A stretch of 64,000 nt of DNA, taken from Ascoidea rubescens DSM 1968 (taxonomy: Eukaryota; Ascomycota; Saccharomycetes; Ascoideales; Ascoideaceae). The position numbers were made by a program, and so were the translations under genes. This document shows, one piece after another, positions 52,356 to 62,926 of this stretch; within the stretch, counting starts at the first letter, position 1; every line of letters begins with the position of its first letter. Location: positions 1,617,428 through 1,681,427 of the forward strand of contig NW_017962913.1 of NCBI RefSeq assembly GCF_001661345.1, in the 5' to 3' direction. The notes beneath the pieces are model-generated. The model ran no database searches and had not been told where the DNA came from. It worked only from the letters and a program-made list of their open reading frames with translations.

Positions 52356-53808
52356 CTTTCAGCACAAGTATTTTGGTTCATTTGTGATAACCATTAAGAT
52401 AAGTATCAATTTTAAAAAAAACAACAAAACAGACTATAACAAAAAAAACACCTTAAGAAAACAGCTTAAAAAAATATTATAAATTAGTAATAAGTTGTAC
52501 TAAAGTATATCCTGACTCTTTTTTTGAGATAGAACAAAATTGAGGTAATGAACAAAGAGAAAAAACTAGTGTGACTTTATCACACTTTATTTAAAATGTT
52601 GGAAACAGCTGGAAATGTTTTGAAATCTATTTGAAAACAATTGAACATGATTTGAAGATGAATCAGAGATCACATGGAGATCGTTTGGAGACCATTTCGA
52701 GACCGCTTTGAAAAAATAATAGCCATTTGTGATAAACGAAAGCAGTCTTTCCTGGCATCAGGAAAAAGAAACATCAGACAGAGAAAAGAAAGTTGAGAGT
52801 TTGGGAAGTAGACTTGGATGTCGTCTTGAATGCAGCAGCCACGCAGTGTACAGTGCTGTATGTACTTGTCAGCGGAGAGACTTGCTGGTCACTGACCTAT
52901 AGGAGCTCAGAGCGGATGGCCTGCCCGAAAGCGGAAGTAGGAGTCAGAAAAGGTACTGGTAGAAAAGTGTATGCATCGCGGAATTAGAGTTTCTGCTCTG
53001 CATACCATGCATATAAATGAGCAAATAGATCCAGACTGCTGGTTACCTTCCGCTGGAAACCGCGAGGCAAACATTAGTAATACACATCAAAGCAGAAAAA
53101 GCGCCAAAGAAAAGTAAGAAAGAAAGAAAAGCAAGAAAGGAAGAGGAACAAGAGAAACAAGAGCGTTTGAGATGAGAAACAAAGCAAACAAAACTCGAGT
53201 GAGACTCGTTTAGGATCTAGTCAAGGGGAGAAGTATTGGTAGCAAAAATGTGATCAATATTATTTTTGTTATAAATACCTAAATGCAACTATTTTTAAAA
53301 TAATAATTCAATACAAAATATCCAACAACTAGACACAAATCAAATAACGAAACAATAAAAAATAAAATTAAAAATAAAAATAAATAATATAATATATAAT
53401 AAATAATAAGTTACTTTATTGGTAAAAGATTTCTTTATTAGTCTAAAATGGTTCACTGGTTTCTGAAAAAAACATCTTCCTATTATTCCCGGTGCTCGTT
53501 TAATGGGTTGATATAATGACTAAAAATCAGAATTGTATTCAATAGCAATAAATTGGTAATAAATTGGTAATAAACTGGTAACAATAAAAAATAACTAGCT
53601 TTGAGTAGTATTAAAACTGATAAATAATAAAATTATAGATTGGAAATATTAGTATTATTAAGTTTGCTAGCGTAACTTTAAATATTGCAATAAACCTCAA
53701 ACCATCATCATAAAATAATAACTTATTGTGATTGATACAAGTGTTATAGCTAGTGCAAGAGACCAGGAAGAAGCAAAATACGATACACAACTGATTATAC
53801 TCATAGCC

Positions 53809-53832
53809 AGACTCAGACTCAGACTCAGACTC
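53809..53832. repeat. (AGACTC)4 microsatellite
   Basis: Four perfect hexamers in the gene-free region. Confidence 0.9.
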
Positions 53833-55062
53833 ATATTTATGGATTGGTGTGTCTGAGCTGCGAACTGTATGAGCTGCTCATTAACCACAGGCAGATAACA
53901 ACACAACCACTGAAACCACTTTTCAGTACAGCAGTCTTCTGGCTTTTCACAGTTTTATATTTCTAAAAAGGTTTATGCTGCTCAAGTTTTATGTTTTTTG
54001 TGTTGTTTACAGGTTTTCATCATCGAACTCAATATGCAAAGTGCAGTCAAAGCACGAGAGAAACTGACTCGTGACCAGATTAGTACCAGAAAAACCATTC
54101 AAATTCACAGCTTATGAAATTGCAACGCCTGTTTAAGGCACTTGCAAAGATCCCAACACTAGAAGATTGATTACTGAGAATTGTTATTTAATATTATTTT
54201 ATATTATTTTATAATACTTTATATATTATTTTATATATTATAAAGATGTGATTATCATAGGTATATATACGGGTGGCGATGGCAATGGTAATGGGGTTAT
54301 TATATGGCTATTCTATTTCACTTGTTTGGCCTGTATATTTGATTTATCTGGTCAGATTAGTGTATTGATATATTTTTGCAATTAGTTAAGAAATGAAGAC
54401 TATCGACAAGAGATTCAATTTAATCTGACGAAGTCACATATATTAGTGTATATTTTCAATCGTTTAATTTCTTTTTTTTATTTATCCTCTTCAATCAATA
54501 AATCAGTAAATAAATAAATAAATAAATCAAAAGAAATTATTGGATCAATAATATGGCAAATTAATTGATAGTTATCCGTCTCTGAAGCTAGTTGTGTATA
54601 TAAATACGTTATACAATTTGCATTTCACTTATATTTATATTTATATTTATAAAAAAAGAATATTATTGTAGGTAGCTGGTACTAGTTATTAGATGCCTTA
54701 AATTGAGATTCTTTATTGGAAATCAAATTAAATTAGATAAAACATCTTAAATAAAGTGGCAATGTATGCGTAATGCTAATACAAATTTAATATTCTAATA
54801 TTCTAATATTGTAGTATTATGAGTTAATTTAAACCAGTTGCTTGTTGATTGTTGGTTAGTTTGAAGAAAAAATGCAATAAATAAATATTAATTACACAAT
54901 AATTAAATAATTAATGAATGGTAAATGGTAAATTGTAAATGGCAAATAGATACAAGCAAATACAAATAAGCATGATAGCTCTGGAGCTAAACAATTTTCA
55001 TCATAAAAGGATCTTCTGTCATTTTTGTTTGGCTATGGAAAATCCCTCTAGCAATTGACTTT

Positions 55063-55160
55063 GTTGAGATTGTCGTTGAGATTGTCTTTAAGATTGTTTT
55101 TAAAATTGTCTTTAAGATTCTCTTCAAGATTCGTTTTAAGATTCTCTTTAAGATTCCTCA
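55063..55160. repeat. Degenerate AAGATTSTCTTT repeat
   Basis: About seven head-to-tail units of 12-15 bp with the core AAGATT(C/G)(T/G)(C/T)TTT, diverged from one another. The open frame across it is repeat-derived. Confidence 0.8.
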
Positions 55161-56108
55161 TAAAAATCCCAGAGCTCACAAGCCCACGCTCACATGACCC
55201 CAAGCACAGAAATACACGGACGCGATTTGACAGCCGTGCAGACTGAGTTTTGCTAACAAAATAATAGAAATTAAGACAAATTCATATCAAAACACAGACC
55301 ATAACACAGACCATAACAATAGTGTAATCCCAACAAACACTCTTTTTTGCCTGTTACCACTTTGCCAGTGCTAGCACAGAGAATTTGAAATTAATGTTTA
55401 ACCTTAATGGCTTTGGAATCTACTATCTGCTGATTCTCATTTCATAATCTACCTGATGATGCAAATGTAAATGATGTCGTTTTTAGGGATTGATCCAGGT
55501 TAGCAAACTCCAAGTTCAGTAACATCTCGCAAATGATCAACAACTACAACCTAACAAAGGACAAACTGCCATAGCAATAACCATCAATAACCATTGATAT
55601 CTCTCCATGCGCAGCTATACCAAATCAAGACCAGCTTTGAACTCCTCTTTGCTCTTTGTCTACCAGAAAGTGCTGCTGGTACACCAGCTGGGCTAGAATG
55701 GGTTATTATGGACTTGCATGACTTTGTATGAGAAGTCATAACATTCAACAAGTTTGAGAATAGCGTTTGGACCGACAGCCACGTGCTGCAAGAATGCGTG
55801 ATGATACATGCTAGCTAGCGCCTGTGTCTGAATGTTAAGCATTGTTGTCTTTCCCTCTTAAGGTTTGCAGCGCACAGTCACACCACACGCGCGTGAGCCT
55901 GTCTTGTCACTAATTGCTAATCAGCGCTTGCAAAGCATGCGGTCGCGCGTTCCTTGTGCTTCTCTCACGTCACAGACGCTCTCTCGGTGTGGCAGCTATT
56001 GGCCGTGCGTTTCCGTTGCTAGCTTCCGCTGCTCTGCCCCCGTTTTTCACCTGGCTCTGTTTTGGTCCCACACCCAGTCATTCTTTTCGCACTGCGCTGC
56101 TCCGCCAG

Positions 56109-56115
56109 CCAATCA
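56109..56115 (+). promoter_or_regulatory. CCAATCA box upstream of the Mum2-like gene
   Basis: AGCCAATCAGAC at the edge of the GC-rich island, about 380 bp before the Mum2-like ATG. It fits a HAP-complex site. Confidence 0.4.
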
Positions 56116-56210
56116 GACATTTCCTGTATATTCTCCGAAAAAGAACGAGTGAGAGAAAACAAAAAGAAAAGCAGGTGCATACAGACCCATACCCATGAAT
56201 CAATTCCTGC

Positions 56211-56239
56211 TGACTCAGCATCGCATTCACAGTGACTCA
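56211..56239. promoter_or_regulatory. Pair of TGACTCA (Gcn4/AP-1) sites
   Basis: Two exact TGACTCA sites at 56211-56217 and 56233-56239, the first within the longer palindrome TGCTGACTCAGCA. They lie about 250-280 bp upstream of the Mum2-like start. Control by a bZIP factor such as Gcn4 is inferred. Confidence 0.5.
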
Positions 56240-56492
56240 GCGCTGACGCATCTGAGCTTTTTCTTCTTTAAAGAGAGAAAAGGTTCTAGATCCAGCGTGC
56301 TCACGTGCTCTATTGTTCTCTCTTCTGTTTATCTTTTTTTTTCAATTATCGTTTTTTTTGAATTAAATTTTTTCCACTTTCCAGTTTGCCTTTCTCTTCT
56401 CATTAGCTTGATAATGTTCAATTGGATGCAATAACTGTAGTCTATCGCCAATTATATCTCCTTTCCACCACTTTCTCTTGTATCAGACAGAA

Positions 56493-58902
56493 ATGAACTA
56501 CTCCAACTTTGCTGTATGTTCCAACATTCTGCCATTTGCATACATCTATCCTCTCCACACAACTTACTAACCTTTTTTCCAATCTTCATCTTACTTCAAT
56601 CTAGTTCGCTGATGATGAGAAACTACACCATCCTCAACCATCTCTTTCGCTAGACCCATCCCTTTCTTCTTCCAACTTATTATCCTCCACCAATCACCCA
56701 ATTCATTCTCAGTCCTCATCACAATCAAATTCATCTAACAATAACAATCAAAACACAAAGACTCATAACAATAGTATCTCCAATATTTCAATCAATTCCA
56801 ATTCTTCAGCCGCTAATATTAACAACACTAATATTAACAATATCAACACCATCAATAACATTGACAATAAAAATACTGTTGCAAACAATAACAGCAACAA
56901 CAGCAACAACAATAACAACAATAACAACAGTAACAACAACAATAACAATAATAATAACTCTGGTTTCAATTCTTGGAGAAACTCAAAAAACCTCTCTTCC
57001 AATTCTGCTAATTACTCGTTATCAAATCCCGCTGCTGTTTTGCCTCCAAATACTTCCTTATCCCAAAATCAAAACATTAATTCAAGTGATTCCTTGAATA
57101 TAAACTCTTCTTCCTCAATACTATCATCTTATAATGACCATATAACCAGCAATACAAGTAACAACACTCCTACTCCCACTCCCACTCCTACTTCTGCTTC
57201 TATTACTTCCACTAATAATAATAGTAACAATAATAACAATCCTAACGCCAACAATACCACTAACAATAACTATTCAAATTTACTTCTCAACCAACAACAA
57301 GTTGGCTCAAATGTGGCCTATAGATCCGTCTCATATAACCCAAGTCTATATCTAAATAAATCAATTGGCTCTTCCTCAAGTAATCCAATTAATAGCCTTA
57401 AAAGTTTGTCTACTAACAACAGTAACATAAACAGTATAAATAACATGAACACCATCAACAACATAAACAATATGAACAACATGGGCAACATGAATAATTT
57501 GATCAATTCAAATCAAAACCTATTGAACCCAAATAGCTCCATTAGTTCAATCAACTCAATCAATCAAATAAATCAAATTAATCCGATAAATCAAAATAAC
57601 CCAATTTCCCATCATGCAAACAGTCTAAGCTCAAGCATGATGAACATGAATATCAATAATGTTCCTTCTTTCAATCCTTACACTTCAAATAATTTTGATA
57701 ATATCTCATACAGATTATCCCAACTCAACACAAATTCTTCAATCAATAAAAATCAGTATTCTAACAACCAAAATATCAATAGCAATAATAACAATAACAA
57801 TAACCAAACCAATAACACAAATAGTAATCAAAATAATGACAATAACTATGGTGCCATGAATAATCTCAATAATATGGTCAATATTAACCCCATGAACAAT
57901 TTAAACAATTTAAACAGCATCAACATGAATAATAACAATATAAATAATATGAATAATATAAATAATATGAACAGTATGAACAATATGAACAATATGAGCA
58001 ATATTAATAATTTGACTAATATGGGTAATATGGGTAATATTAATAACATCAACCTAAATAACCTTCCAAATCCAAATAATCTCAATTTAAAATTAAAACA
58101 TTACAGCAACAACAATAATAACAACAACAACAACAACAATAATAATAATCTTACTTCGAATACCTCAAATAACCCTAATAATAATAATAACACTAACAAC
58201 TCCAATAGCTCTAGTAATCCTAATAATAGTAATATTTCTGCTCCCAATAATATTACAAACATCAGTCATCTCAATTCTAATAACAGCAGCAACAATCACA
58301 ATTCGATTTCGTCCAATCAAACTCTTGATTCAACCGAAGAACAAAAGCTAAAAATCACTCTTAAAATGAAAGAAAATCAAATTCAAAAATTAAATCAAGA
58401 AATTCAAAGATTGCAAGAATCAATGAGATCATTAAATTTACAAAACTCTCTTTCCATTTCCTTAAATAATAATGTAATTTCAAAAAATTCAAAAGATCTT
58501 TCTAATAATAATAATTATATCGAAATCCCAACCCATTTAAAATTGATCTTTCAAAAATTAGTCGAAAATCTTCAGGATAAAGAAAAAGAGCTCGAGGATA
58601 CAAAATTAAGATTGGAGTCTTTAATTACCGCAATTTCTTTAAATCCTTCCAATAATTTATCTTCAACAACTAAATTTGGTCGATATGACGAAGAAAACTT
58701 AGCTCATAAAATTATAATTAGACTAAAATTATTAAACGATGAAAATATTCAATTAAACAAAATGTTAAGTTTTGGAAAATCCAAAGAGAAGGATATTAAA
58801 ATCGGCTTATTAAATGTTGAAAATGAAAAGTTAAAAGAAAAAATTAAAAACTTAGAATTAAAGTTTCAAAACCTCGAATCAAAAACTTCAACTTCAATTT
58901 AA
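56493..58902 (+). CDS. Mum2/WTAP-like coiled-coil protein (one intron)
   Basis: Exon 1 (56493-56513) encodes only MNYSNFA; exon 2 (56605-58902) continues FADDEKLHHPQPSLS and gives 772 residues. About 570 residues of Asn/Ser/Met/Ile-rich low complexity precede a C-terminal coiled-coil region (about 575-772): EEQKLKITLKMKENQIQKLN, then THLKLIFQKLVENLQDKEKE, GRYDEENLAHKIIIRLKLL and SFGKSKEKDIKIGLLNVENE. This layout and the KxxEKDxxIGLLxxENEKL-type end resemble the WTAP/Mum2 family, which in yeast supports the Ime4 mRNA m6A methyltransferase in meiosis. I recall no sequence well enough to prove it, so the name is tentative. Exon 2 has no early ATG of its own, which supports the splice. The upstream region is 6.3 kb. 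Confidence 0.65.
56514..56604 (+). other. Spliceosomal intron of the Mum2-like gene
   Basis: A 91-bp intron with donor GTATGT, branch TTACTAAC, a pyrimidine tract and acceptor CAATCTAG. It follows a 21-nt first coding exon and leaves the reading frame open. Confidence 0.9.
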
Positions 58903-59095
58903 CTAACGTTTCTTTTGTTATTTAATTTAAAATTAATTTACTTTTGAATCTTTATATTTAAATAATTTTTATCGTTTCCTTATCCATAAATATAATCAAA
59001 ACAGAAAAAATTCAAAAAACTCAAAAAAAAAAAAAATATTGAAAAAATATTGAAAAAAAATTCAAAATACTGCTATTTAAAACGAACAATTGGCT

Positions 59096-59190
59096 ATATT
59101 ATTATATTATTATACTATTATCATAATTATTATAATCATCATAATCATCATAATCATCATACTTACTATACTTATCATACTTATCATACT
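59096..59190. repeat. Degenerate ATAATCATC / ACTTATCAT repeat
   Basis: A run of 6-12-bp units, partly trinucleotide-like, between two genes. Confidence 0.8.
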
Positions 59191-59330
59191 TTTTTTTGAA
59201 TTATAATTTCCAAATTATACGTTTTTTTTATTCAATTTTATACTGCTTTTTTTGCTAATGATTTCAAAGAAATAATTTATATTTTCAATTTTTTCAATTG
59301 CTTTTATTCAACACTTTCATTCCTTTTACT

Positions 59331-59386
59331 TTTATTTTTTTATTTTTTTTTATTTTTTTTTATTTTTTTTTATTTTTTTTATTTTT
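59331..59386. repeat. (TTTTTTTTA)n tract
   Basis: Five to six near-identical units of eight to nine T with one A. Confidence 0.85.
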
Positions 59387-59850
59387 GAATTTGCATTATG
59401 TTTTTTGTTCTATTTTTGACAATTTTGCTGGTTTTACAATACATTCGTTTTATGATTGATAATTTTTTACCACTCTTTGACATTTATAATTGGATTTGAA
59501 TATTAATTCAGTGAATTGCATGAAACATTTTTGGTCTTGGTACCTGTCCTTTTATTTTTCCTCTTCCACCACCTTTACTCTATATGTTCTTCTCACCTCG
59601 TCCTGTTGTGTTTTGATCACTTATTAGAAAGATAGTGATAAATTTGCGTTTTGAATCCGGGACACGCACCCCGACCAGACCCGACCCAAATGTCCGCGCT
59701 TGCAGGGACAGAAAGGGACACATTCCAAGGTTTGCCCATGGCTTTGGTTTGTGGATTATAAATAGCATAGCGCTGAGCTGGATGAGATTGATGAGCAGTT
59801 GATGAGCAATTGATCAGTGTGTTTAGAACAGCTTTGGGCAGAGTGAGTAG

Positions 59851-61731
59851 ATGGATGAGCTGATGGGTGAGATGGATTACATTAAACGTGCAAAGAAAAC
59901 GTTGCAAAAATACGAGGATTTGGACGATTTGAAAAATTCAGTGCTATCTGGGGAATACAATCCATTGAACGAAGAGATATTCAGCAGAGTATTGTTATGG
60001 AAAGCTGTCTTGTTGTTCAACTCGTTGGATATATCGAGTTGGAGCAAGATTTTGAGAGATTCTAGAAATGGGTATAAGAATTTGAATCAACAATTCCAAC
60101 CACCATACCATAAATTGTCAGAAGAGTCAGAATACTATTTGAGCAACAATAAAAACAACAATGAAAATGTGGCAAATGGTAGCAATATTAATAAGATCAA
60201 CAACATCAACAAGCCTCAAAAGTTGGTTAAGAATGAAGTTGACAAATTTGATAATCCATTAAGCTCACTTACCAATACTAAAGACAAGAGGCAATTTTTA
60301 CAGTTTAAGAACGATTTAATCACGTTAGAGACGATTATTATCGATGTTGAAAGATTATTCCCTGGGATTACAATTTTCAATGAGTTAAAGTTGAAGAAAG
60401 AATTGGTCGAGATATTATATGTCTGGTATAAATTGAACGAGAATATTGGGTACAAACAAGGCATGCATGAGATTTGCGGATTGATTTATTTGGTGTTGTA
60501 TAAAGAGTCTTCTATGTTTGTGAGAGGTGAAGGTAATGGAGATCAAGATAATGGAGACCAAGATAATCAAGATCAAAATCAAGATGATGATAAGATTATA
60601 AGAGAAGTTTTTAACCCGGAATACTTGGTCTTTGATACATTTCAAATTTTCATTAATATAATGATTTATCCGCAACAATCATTTTATATTGAAAAGAATT
60701 TTCTTAATTGCTGTTTTAAATTCAATGAAGATTTAAAAGAGATTGATCCTAATCTTTACTATATATTGATTAAGAAATTAAAGATTGAATCGTCTATATG
60801 GTTAATTCGATATTTAAGGTTGATTTTAATTCGAGAATTTAAATTGAATTACGTTGGAGTAATTTGGGATAATTTAATATCATTTAATTATGACATTACT
60901 AAATTGTTGCCGTATATTATTATAATGATGTTGATTAAAGTAAAAAAGGAGATTATATTAGAATGCGAGGATTTTAGTGAAGTGTTATCGTATTTATTAC
61001 ATTATCCAATTGATAGGTTGTTTAGCGAAGATAAAGAAACCAAAGGTATTATTAAATTAAAAAGTGAAGAGAATGGGTATAATCGGTATAGAAACTCCAA
61101 TGATATACTTGAATTTAAGATTGATAAAGAAAAAAGTGAAAAGATGACTGAGTTGGTTAATGATTCGATATTAATATTTAATTCTAAACAGGAATATTTC
61201 GGGGAGATTGGAATTGCATTGAATGAGAAATATAATCATAATCTACAGAAAAAAATCAATTTATATAATGATAACAGTGTTTTTACAAACGAAAATAAGA
61301 ATAGAAATAGAAATAGAAATAGAAATAGAAATAGAAATAGAAATAGAAATAGAAATGGAAATAATAAGAGTGGAAACCATGGAAACCATGAAGAGGCAAG
61401 TAATCATAACAATCATAATAACACAGCTCTTGATGATATTAGTGATTTCATTGATAATTTGACTAATGGAACTAACGTTAATAATAATATTTATCAAGAA
61501 TTGAGCAAATCGGAAAAAGTGATTAAAAGCAATGGTAATTTTGGCAACAGCTATAAAAATCTTAATCAAAAAATTGGGAACTTTCGACTTAGTAATCCCC
61601 TTTCTAAAAGCGAGAAAGGACAGAGAAATGGATATGATATCGATTTGGAAAGAGTTAGAATGGAAAACAAGTTACAAAAAAGAGTCCAACAAATGCTCAA
61701 GAAGAAAAGCAGTCAAAAGAGCAAAAATTAG
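59851..61731 (+). CDS. TBC-domain Rab GAP (TBC1D5/Gyp6-type)
   Basis: This is a Rab GTPase-activating protein of 626 residues, probably acting in endosome and Golgi traffic. The TBC domain spans about residues 35-390. The Arg finger is intact in the IxxDxxR motif IIIDVERLFPG near 163 and the Gln finger in GYKQGMHEICG near 200. The order NPLSS, DVERLFPG, YKQGMHE, FNPEYLVFDTFQIF, LIKKLKIESSIWLIRYLRL and REFKLNYVGVIWDNL follows human TBC1D5, whose yeast counterpart is Gyp6 from memory. The C-terminal third is polar, with an Asn-Arg dipeptide run from nine ATAGAA units (61301-61354) and a basic coiled end (NKLQKRVQQMLKKKSSQKS). The ATG at 59851 is the first in frame. The Rab target cannot be told. 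Confidence 0.88.
   Translation: MDELMGEMDYIKRAKKTLQKYEDLDDLKNSVLSGEYNPLNEEIFSRVLLWKAVLLFNSLDISSWSKILRDSRNGYKNLNQQFQPPYHKLSEESEYYLSNNKNNNENVANGSNINKINNINKPQKLVKNEVDKFDNPLSSLTNTKDKRQFLQFKNDLITLETIIIDVERLFPGITIFNELKLKKELVEILYVWYKLNENIGYKQGMHEICGLIYLVLYKESSMFVRGEGNGDQDNGDQDNQDQNQDDDKIIREVFNPEYLVFDTFQIFINIMIYPQQSFYIEKNFLNCCFKFNEDLKEIDPNLYYILIKKLKIESSIWLIRYLRLILIREFKLNYVGVIWDNLISFNYDITKLLPYIIIMMLIKVKKEIILECEDFSEVLSYLLHYPIDRLFSEDKETKGIIKLKSEENGYNRYRNSNDILEFKIDKEKSEKMTELVNDSILIFNSKQEYFGEIGIALNEKYNHNLQKKINLYNDNSVFTNENKNRNRNRNRNRNRNRNRNRNGNNKSGNHGNHEEASNHNNHNNTALDDISDFIDNLTNGTNVNNNIYQELSKSEKVIKSNGNFGNSYKNLNQKIGNFRLSNPLSKSEKGQRNGYDIDLERVRMENKLQKRVQQMLKKKSSQKSKN
61301..61354. repeat. (ATAGAA)9 coding microsatellite
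   Basis: Nine perfect hexamers encode an Asn-Arg run in the TBC protein. Copy-number change keeps the frame, so length variation between strains is likely. Confidence 0.95.
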
Positions 61732-62062
61732 GGTACAGAGTTATTTTATTATTTAAAAAGAAGCCTATTTCAATGTGATTTAAATAATTTACAGTCATAT
61801 ACAGTCATTTACAGTCATTTAAATTTTAATTTGATTTAATTCCAATTCCAATTCCAATTCCATTTTCATTTCCAGTTCCAATTCTAATTCCAATTTAATT
61901 TCATTTCAATTTCATTTCATTTATAACTCACTTGAATTCACTAAATTGATTAAAACACATGTTGGTCTTTTCAGTTCATTTTCATTTGTTTAACAATGGA
62001 TAGCATCAAACCATGGAGGTCGTTTTGGCACTGGCTTGTCATTTTTCTGTGCCAGCGCGGCG

Positions 62063-62071
62063 GGTGGCAAA
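62063..62071 (+). promoter_or_regulatory. PACE element GGTGGCAAA
   Basis: An exact match to the Rpn4-bound proteasome-associated control element, in a GC island 330 bp past the TBC gene. No downstream proteasome gene is visible inside the window. Confidence 0.4.
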
Positions 62072-62264
62072 GGCACAAAATAGCAGCGAAGTTCCCTCAC
62101 AGCGGTTCGGCTGCAGCGCCGCACCGTGGGTGCGGGAAAGCATTGCACGTGTGCTACCCGCAGGTGCTATTTATAGTTTGAATACTGGCGGGTGTGTGCA
62201 CATGCAGAGTCAAGACGTATTTTAAAGCGGTTCAATGCATTACGGAGTCCGTACGTCATAATCC

Positions 62265-62272
62265 ATGACTCA
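62265..62272 (+). promoter_or_regulatory. ATGACTCA (Gcn4-type) site
   Basis: An exact bZIP site in the gene-free right end. Confidence 0.35.
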
Positions 62273-62550
62273 CTGTCCAAGACACAGGTCTTGCACACGC
62301 ACAAATCATGTGTGTGTCAGCGCAGTGCGTACCTTTGCATGTGTATGGCGGTAACGGCGTCCCAAAACTTCTCTTTGCTCGCCCGATCAACGCAATTATG
62401 GAGTCAAAAAGGCCGTATTGAGAAACTGTGCAATCTGGACAACATCAACAGGACCAGTCAGAAAACACTTCAAGCCAGTATGCCTTCAGAAAAGATCAAT
62501 AGGCTGCCAATAGTTGTTGATTTCATCGACTCTACTAAAACTAGTGTCAG

Positions 62551-62620
62551 AAAGTGATTAGAGAAAAGTGGTTAGAGGAAAATAGTTAGAAGAAAGTAGT
62601 TAGAGAAAAGTGGTTAGGTT
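62551..62620. repeat. Tandem AAAGTGGTTAGAGR repeat
   Basis: Five units of 14-15 bp with small differences (AAAGTGATTAGAGA, AAAGTGGTTAGAGG, AAATAGTTAGAAGA, AAAGTAGTTAGAGA, AAAGTGGTTAGGTT). Confidence 0.85.
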
Positions 62621-62687
62621 AATTAAAAAGGAACTAAAACAGGGTTGAGGCCTTTTACATTTTTTTTTCTTTTATATCACGAGCGCA

Positions 62688-62704
62688 AGGGCAATTATTG
62701 TCCT
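62688..62704. promoter_or_regulatory. 17-bp palindrome AGGGCAATTATTGTCCT
   Basis: Eight bases on each side of one central T are complementary with one G-T step. It could be the site of a dimeric regulator or a short hairpin. It is about 45 bp before ATTTTTGG, a Sm-site-like word at 62748-62755. Confidence 0.35.
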
Positions 62705-62926
62705 ATGGACGAAGGTCGCAAATTAACAGAAAAAGCAATAACGAGTTATTTTTGGTATTGTGGGATATTTCTTTTCTAATTTATAAATAGGAAAACAGGA
62801 ATCTATTTTGGATGGAAAGAGATGACACGTAGGGAATAAGAGTGATAAGGTGACAAATATACTGATAGAAAATGCTCAGGCTTTTGTTCAACACTTAAAA
62901 CAGCAAGGTCTTCTCGCATAAACAGG

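Larger units (their letters stand above)
50196..56492. other. 6.3-kb gene-free divergent region
   Basis: This is the longest stretch without a recognisable gene, between the divergent Cyc8-like and Mum2-like genes. It is mosaic. The interval 50196-50930 is AT-rich and ends with the telobox TTAGGGTTT at 50917. The interval 50930-51330 is GC-richer with repeated GCAGTG words. The interval 51330-52580 is AT-rich with (TTTA)-type runs and a minus-strand intron-like triad at 52276-52355. The interval 52580-53060 is mixed, with GGAGACC-like triplets of 11-12 bp and TATATAAAT near 53010. The interval 53200-55000 is very AT-rich. A degenerate repeat lies at 55063-55160, and 55600-56150 is GC-rich. 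It could be a large regulatory region, host a non-coding RNA, or be a centromere. Nothing seen decides between these. Confidence 0.55.
58903..59850. other. Mum2-like 3' end / TBC GAP promoter
   Basis: About 950 bp. The left two thirds are AT-rich with two simple repeats, (ATAATCATC)/(ACTTATCAT) at 59096-59190 and T8-A units at 59331-59386. The part at 59640-59760 is more GC-rich, with GGGACACGCACCCCGACC near 59660, and probably holds the promoter of the TBC gene. No gene is seen. Confidence 0.55.

Noticed and set aside
52668-52680. CDEI-like ATCACATG as part of a point centromere
   Set aside because: No AT-rich CDEII of suitable length and no CCGAA-type CDEIII follows on either strand. A regional centromere in the desert stays open.
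53697-53834. Small hydrophobic open frame starting MSLSLSLSLAMS
   Set aside because: The start is made by an AGACTC microsatellite, and no conserved feature or splice signal supports it.
55055-55246. Arg/Leu/Ser-rich open frame
   Set aside because: It is the translation of the degenerate AAGATT repeat.
55795-55835. C/D snoRNA-like GTGATGA...CTGA
   Set aside because: Boxes are only about 35 nt apart, without a terminal stem or second box pair.
62192-62557. Open frame of 121 codons at the right end
   Set aside because: Starts with GTG, crosses several promoter-like motifs and shows no family resemblance.
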